From JBHGAV01 sp041946685 (lineage in GTDB: Bacteria; Acidobacteriota; Terriglobia; Bryobacterales; Bryobacteraceae): DNA of 8,929 nucleotides. This document shows positions 7,902-8,929 of the stretch, piece after piece. The notes below the pieces were generated by a model. It searched no databases and was not told the origin of the DNA. It worked only from the letters and a program-made list of their open reading frames with translations. How positions within the stretch are numbered: position 1 is the stretch's first letter; each line of letters opens with the position of its first letter. The stretch is taken from the NCBI GenBank assembly GCA_041946685.1, contig JBHGAV010000097.1:1-8929 (forward strand). The letters are read 5' to 3'. Position numbers and translations under genes: made by a program.

Positions 7902-8534
7902 CTAGCGTACGCTCCGGAGGAGTGACTTCACCTTATCCGCCTCGGGAGCGTCCGGAGCCAGTTTCAGGAAAATCTGGAACTCGTTGACCATCCTGTCGGG
8001 ACGTCGCATGTTGCTGTAGGCTATCCCGGCGTTGTAGTGCGCGTATGCGTTGGCCGGGTCGAGTTCGATCGCCTTCTCGAGCGCCGGGACTGCTGCGGCG
8101 TAGTCCTTCGTGTGGACTCGAAGCTTGCCTTGGGCGAAATGCGCCTCAGCGCTCTTGTCATTCTCCTTCAGCGCCTCATCGATGAGCCTCTGCGCCTCGT
8201 CGTACCGCTTCTGCTCCGTGTATACCTGCGCCAGGCCTGCCTTGATCTGATCCGCACGGGGCTTGATTTCACGCCGCTGCTCATCGGCCAGTCTAAACTG
8301 CTCCGCCGCCGGTTCGTACTCCTTCAGCTCAAGCAGCGCCAAGCCCAGATAGTACTTTGCGGTGGCGTCTGCAGGCTGCTCCTTTACGACCTCCCGGAGT
8401 TCAGTCGCCGCTTCACTGTACCTCCTGGATTCGAAGAGCTCGATGCCCTTCTGCACATCGCTCCCGAAAACCAATCCTGGTAGAGAAAGCGACAGTATGA
8501 TCGTGGATATTCGCAAGACTCGTCTCCTCTGCAT
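7902..8534 (-). CDS. Exported tetratricopeptide-repeat (TPR) protein
   Basis: This gene encodes 210 residues, ending at TAG (7904-7902). The frame could extend upstream to 8663, but the ATG at 8534 is chosen for two reasons. It follows a G-rich Shine-Dalgarno (G8 tract, six bases before ATG), and it places a classic signal peptide at the N-terminus: MQRRR, a hydrophobic core to about residue 22, then probable cleavage after VFG (22-24). There is no lipobox cysteine, so a soluble periplasmic protein is expected. Five TPR-like helical pairs occupy about 27-54, 58-91, 96-125, 129-160 and 163-194. The fourth is the most canonical (KDYAAAVPALEKAIELDP, 143-160). TPR proteins are binding scaffolds; BamD, a TPR lipoprotein of the BAM complex, is a functional precedent but not a demonstrated homologue. 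Only 16 bp separate it from the TamB-BamA fusion gene downstream, which implies one operon and possibly a shared role in envelope biogenesis. The specific function is unknown. Confidence 0.88.
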   Translation of the reverse strand: MQRRRVLRISTIILSLSLPGLVFGSDVQKGIELFESRRYSEAATELREVVKEQPADATAKYYLGLALLELKEYEPAAEQFRLADEQRREIKPRADQIKAGLAQVYTEQKRYDEAQRLIDEALKENDKSAEAHFAQGKLRVHTKDYAAAVPALEKAIELDPANAYAHYNAGIAYSNMRRPDRMVNEFQIFLKLAPDAPEADKVKSLLRSVR

Positions 8535-8540
8535 TGGTTT

Positions 8541-8548
8541 CCCCCCCC
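8541..8548 (-). promoter_or_regulatory. G8 tract acting as ribosome binding site of the TPR gene
   Basis: On the minus strand the bases before the TPR start read GGGGGGGGAAACCA then ATG. The run of eight G can pair partly with the CCUCC of 16S rRNA at normal spacing. It is the only SD-like element near any candidate start of this gene and decides the start at 8534. A homopolymer of this length is also slippage-prone. Confidence 0.55.
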
Positions 8549-8557
8549 GCTCCCGGC

Positions 8558-8588
8558 GCATGCGCCTCCGCATCCACTCGGAGCATGC
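8558..8588 (-). promoter_or_regulatory. Leader stem-loop upstream of the TPR gene
   Basis: On the minus strand GCATGCTCCG (8588-8579) pairs with CGGAG (8570-8566) and then CATGC (8562-8558). This makes a ten-pair stem with an 8-base loop and a 3-base bulge. It ends about ten bases upstream of the G8 ribosome binding site. The right-hand arm also lies in a perfect 12-bp palindrome GGCGCATGCGCC (8555-8566), which could be a protein-binding site instead. Either a translational control structure or an operator is possible; nothing in the sequence decides which. Confidence 0.35.
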
Positions 8589-8705
8589 TGTCCCTTGCTG
8601 ACATTGTCGCACCGTGCGCCTCTTGCCGATGCCGCAGCCCCGCTTTGTAGCGTTCTCGCCCAACTGGACGAAGGAGCGAGCACGCCAACCGTTCGGCTCA
8701 TCGAT

Positions 8706-8732
8706 CCCGATGTGCGTCTGCCTCGCATCGGG
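8706..8732 (-). terminator. Hairpin just after the Hsp20-like gene, possible terminator
   Basis: Arms CCCGATG (8706-8712) and CATCGGG (8726-8732) form a perfect 7-bp GC-rich stem with a 13-base loop. It begins nine bases past the stop codon of the Hsp20-like gene. There is no U-tract after it on the minus strand, so it would be an atypical or factor-assisted terminator, or an mRNA 3'-end stabiliser. Confidence 0.4.
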
Positions 8733-8740
8733 GTGGAAGC

Positions 8741-8929
8741 TTACCCGCCGGACGCTACGGAAATTCTCTTTGCCTGGACCGGTTCGGACTTCTGGGCGGT
8801 GATCCGCAGCACGCCCTTGGTCAACTCGGCAACCGTCTTCTCCGGGTCGATGGGAGCGGGCAGGTCGAATCGGCGGTACAACTTCCTTGAGCTGAACTCG
8901 GAGACAAGCAGCTCACCCTCCCCGGCGTC
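8741..8929 (-). CDS. Hsp20/alpha-crystallin small heat-shock protein, C-terminal part
   Basis: The frame is open to the right edge and ends at TAA (8743-8741), giving 62 visible C-terminal residues; the start lies outside the window. The visible part matches the end of the alpha-crystallin domain. A strand ending in KLYRRFDLP (residues 16-24) leads into ID.EK..AELTKGVLRITAQK, the hallmark A...GVL strand-turn of the family (GVL at 39-41). A short tail contains RISV, which fits the C-terminal I-X-I/V motif used for oligomer assembly. Members are ATP-independent holdase chaperones in the cytoplasm that bind unfolding proteins during stress. It is on the same strand as the TPR and fusion genes, 206 bp upstream of the TPR start, so co-transcription is possible but uncertain. 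Confidence 0.8.
   Translation of the reverse strand, partial: DAGEGELLVSEFSSRKLYRRFDLPAPIDPEKTVAELTKGVLRITAQKSEPVQAKRISVASGG

Larger units (their letters stand above)
8535..8740 (-). other. Intergenic region and leader of the TPR/TamB-BamA operon
   Basis: These 206 bp lie between the end of the Hsp20-like gene and the start of the TPR gene, both on the minus strand. They hold a possible terminator hairpin next to the Hsp20 stop, a leader stem-loop, and the G8 ribosome binding site. No strong promoter is visible. A TACAAA (8649-8644 on the minus strand) could be a weak -10 element, but the hexamer 17 bases upstream, TTCGTC, is a poor -35. Whether the TPR operon has its own promoter or is read through from the Hsp20 gene cannot be decided by eye. 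Open frames here are short and lack protein-like sequence. Confidence 0.5.

Noticed and set aside
8535..8663. Upstream extension of the TPR protein by 43 residues
   Set aside because: The extension is Arg/Cys-rich and would bury the signal peptide. It also runs through the G8 ribosome binding site and the leader hairpin. The ATG at 8534 has both an SD and a proper signal peptide.

Overview
The window is GC-rich chromosomal DNA from a Gram-negative (diderm) bacterium: two separate genes encode outer-membrane beta-barrels of the Omp85 type. The mix of TamB-like, BamA-like, periplasmic TPR and Hsp20 genes, with protein style and base composition, suggests Acidobacteriota (Solibacter/Bryobacter-like). 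That assignment is inference, since there is no rRNA or marker gene here.

Layout. (1) Positions 2-1045, plus strand: the C-terminal part of an Omp85/BamA-superfamily barrel protein whose start lies left of the window. (2) A 57-bp gap between two convergent stop codons. (3) Positions 7885-1103, minus strand: one uninterrupted 2260-codon gene, the centrepiece. Residues 1-1509 look like a complete TamB: an N-terminal inner-membrane anchor, a long AsmA/TamB-type beta-repeat body and a TamB C-terminal (DUF490) domain. After a linker of about 17 residues, residues 1527-2260 look like a complete BamA/TamA-type protein with five POTRA domains and a 16-strand-type barrel, but without a signal peptide. 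(4) Positions 8534-7902, minus strand: a 210-residue exported TPR protein, 16 bp upstream of the fusion gene and probably in its operon. (5) A 206-bp leader/intergenic region with a possible terminator hairpin, a leader stem-loop and a G8 tract that serves as the ribosome binding site. (6) Positions 8929-8741, minus strand: the C-terminal end of an Hsp20/alpha-crystallin small heat-shock protein, cut by the right edge.

How the genes may work together. In proteobacteria TamA (outer membrane) and TamB (inner-membrane anchored, spanning the periplasm) are separate proteins that contact each other through the TamB C-terminus and the TamA POTRA domains. Here the two are one polypeptide, joined at exactly that interface. 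This predicts a single-chain bridge from inner to outer membrane for lipid transport or outer-membrane protein assembly, with the co-transcribed periplasmic TPR protein as a candidate partner. No RNA genes, CRISPR arrays, insertion sequences or phage genes were seen.
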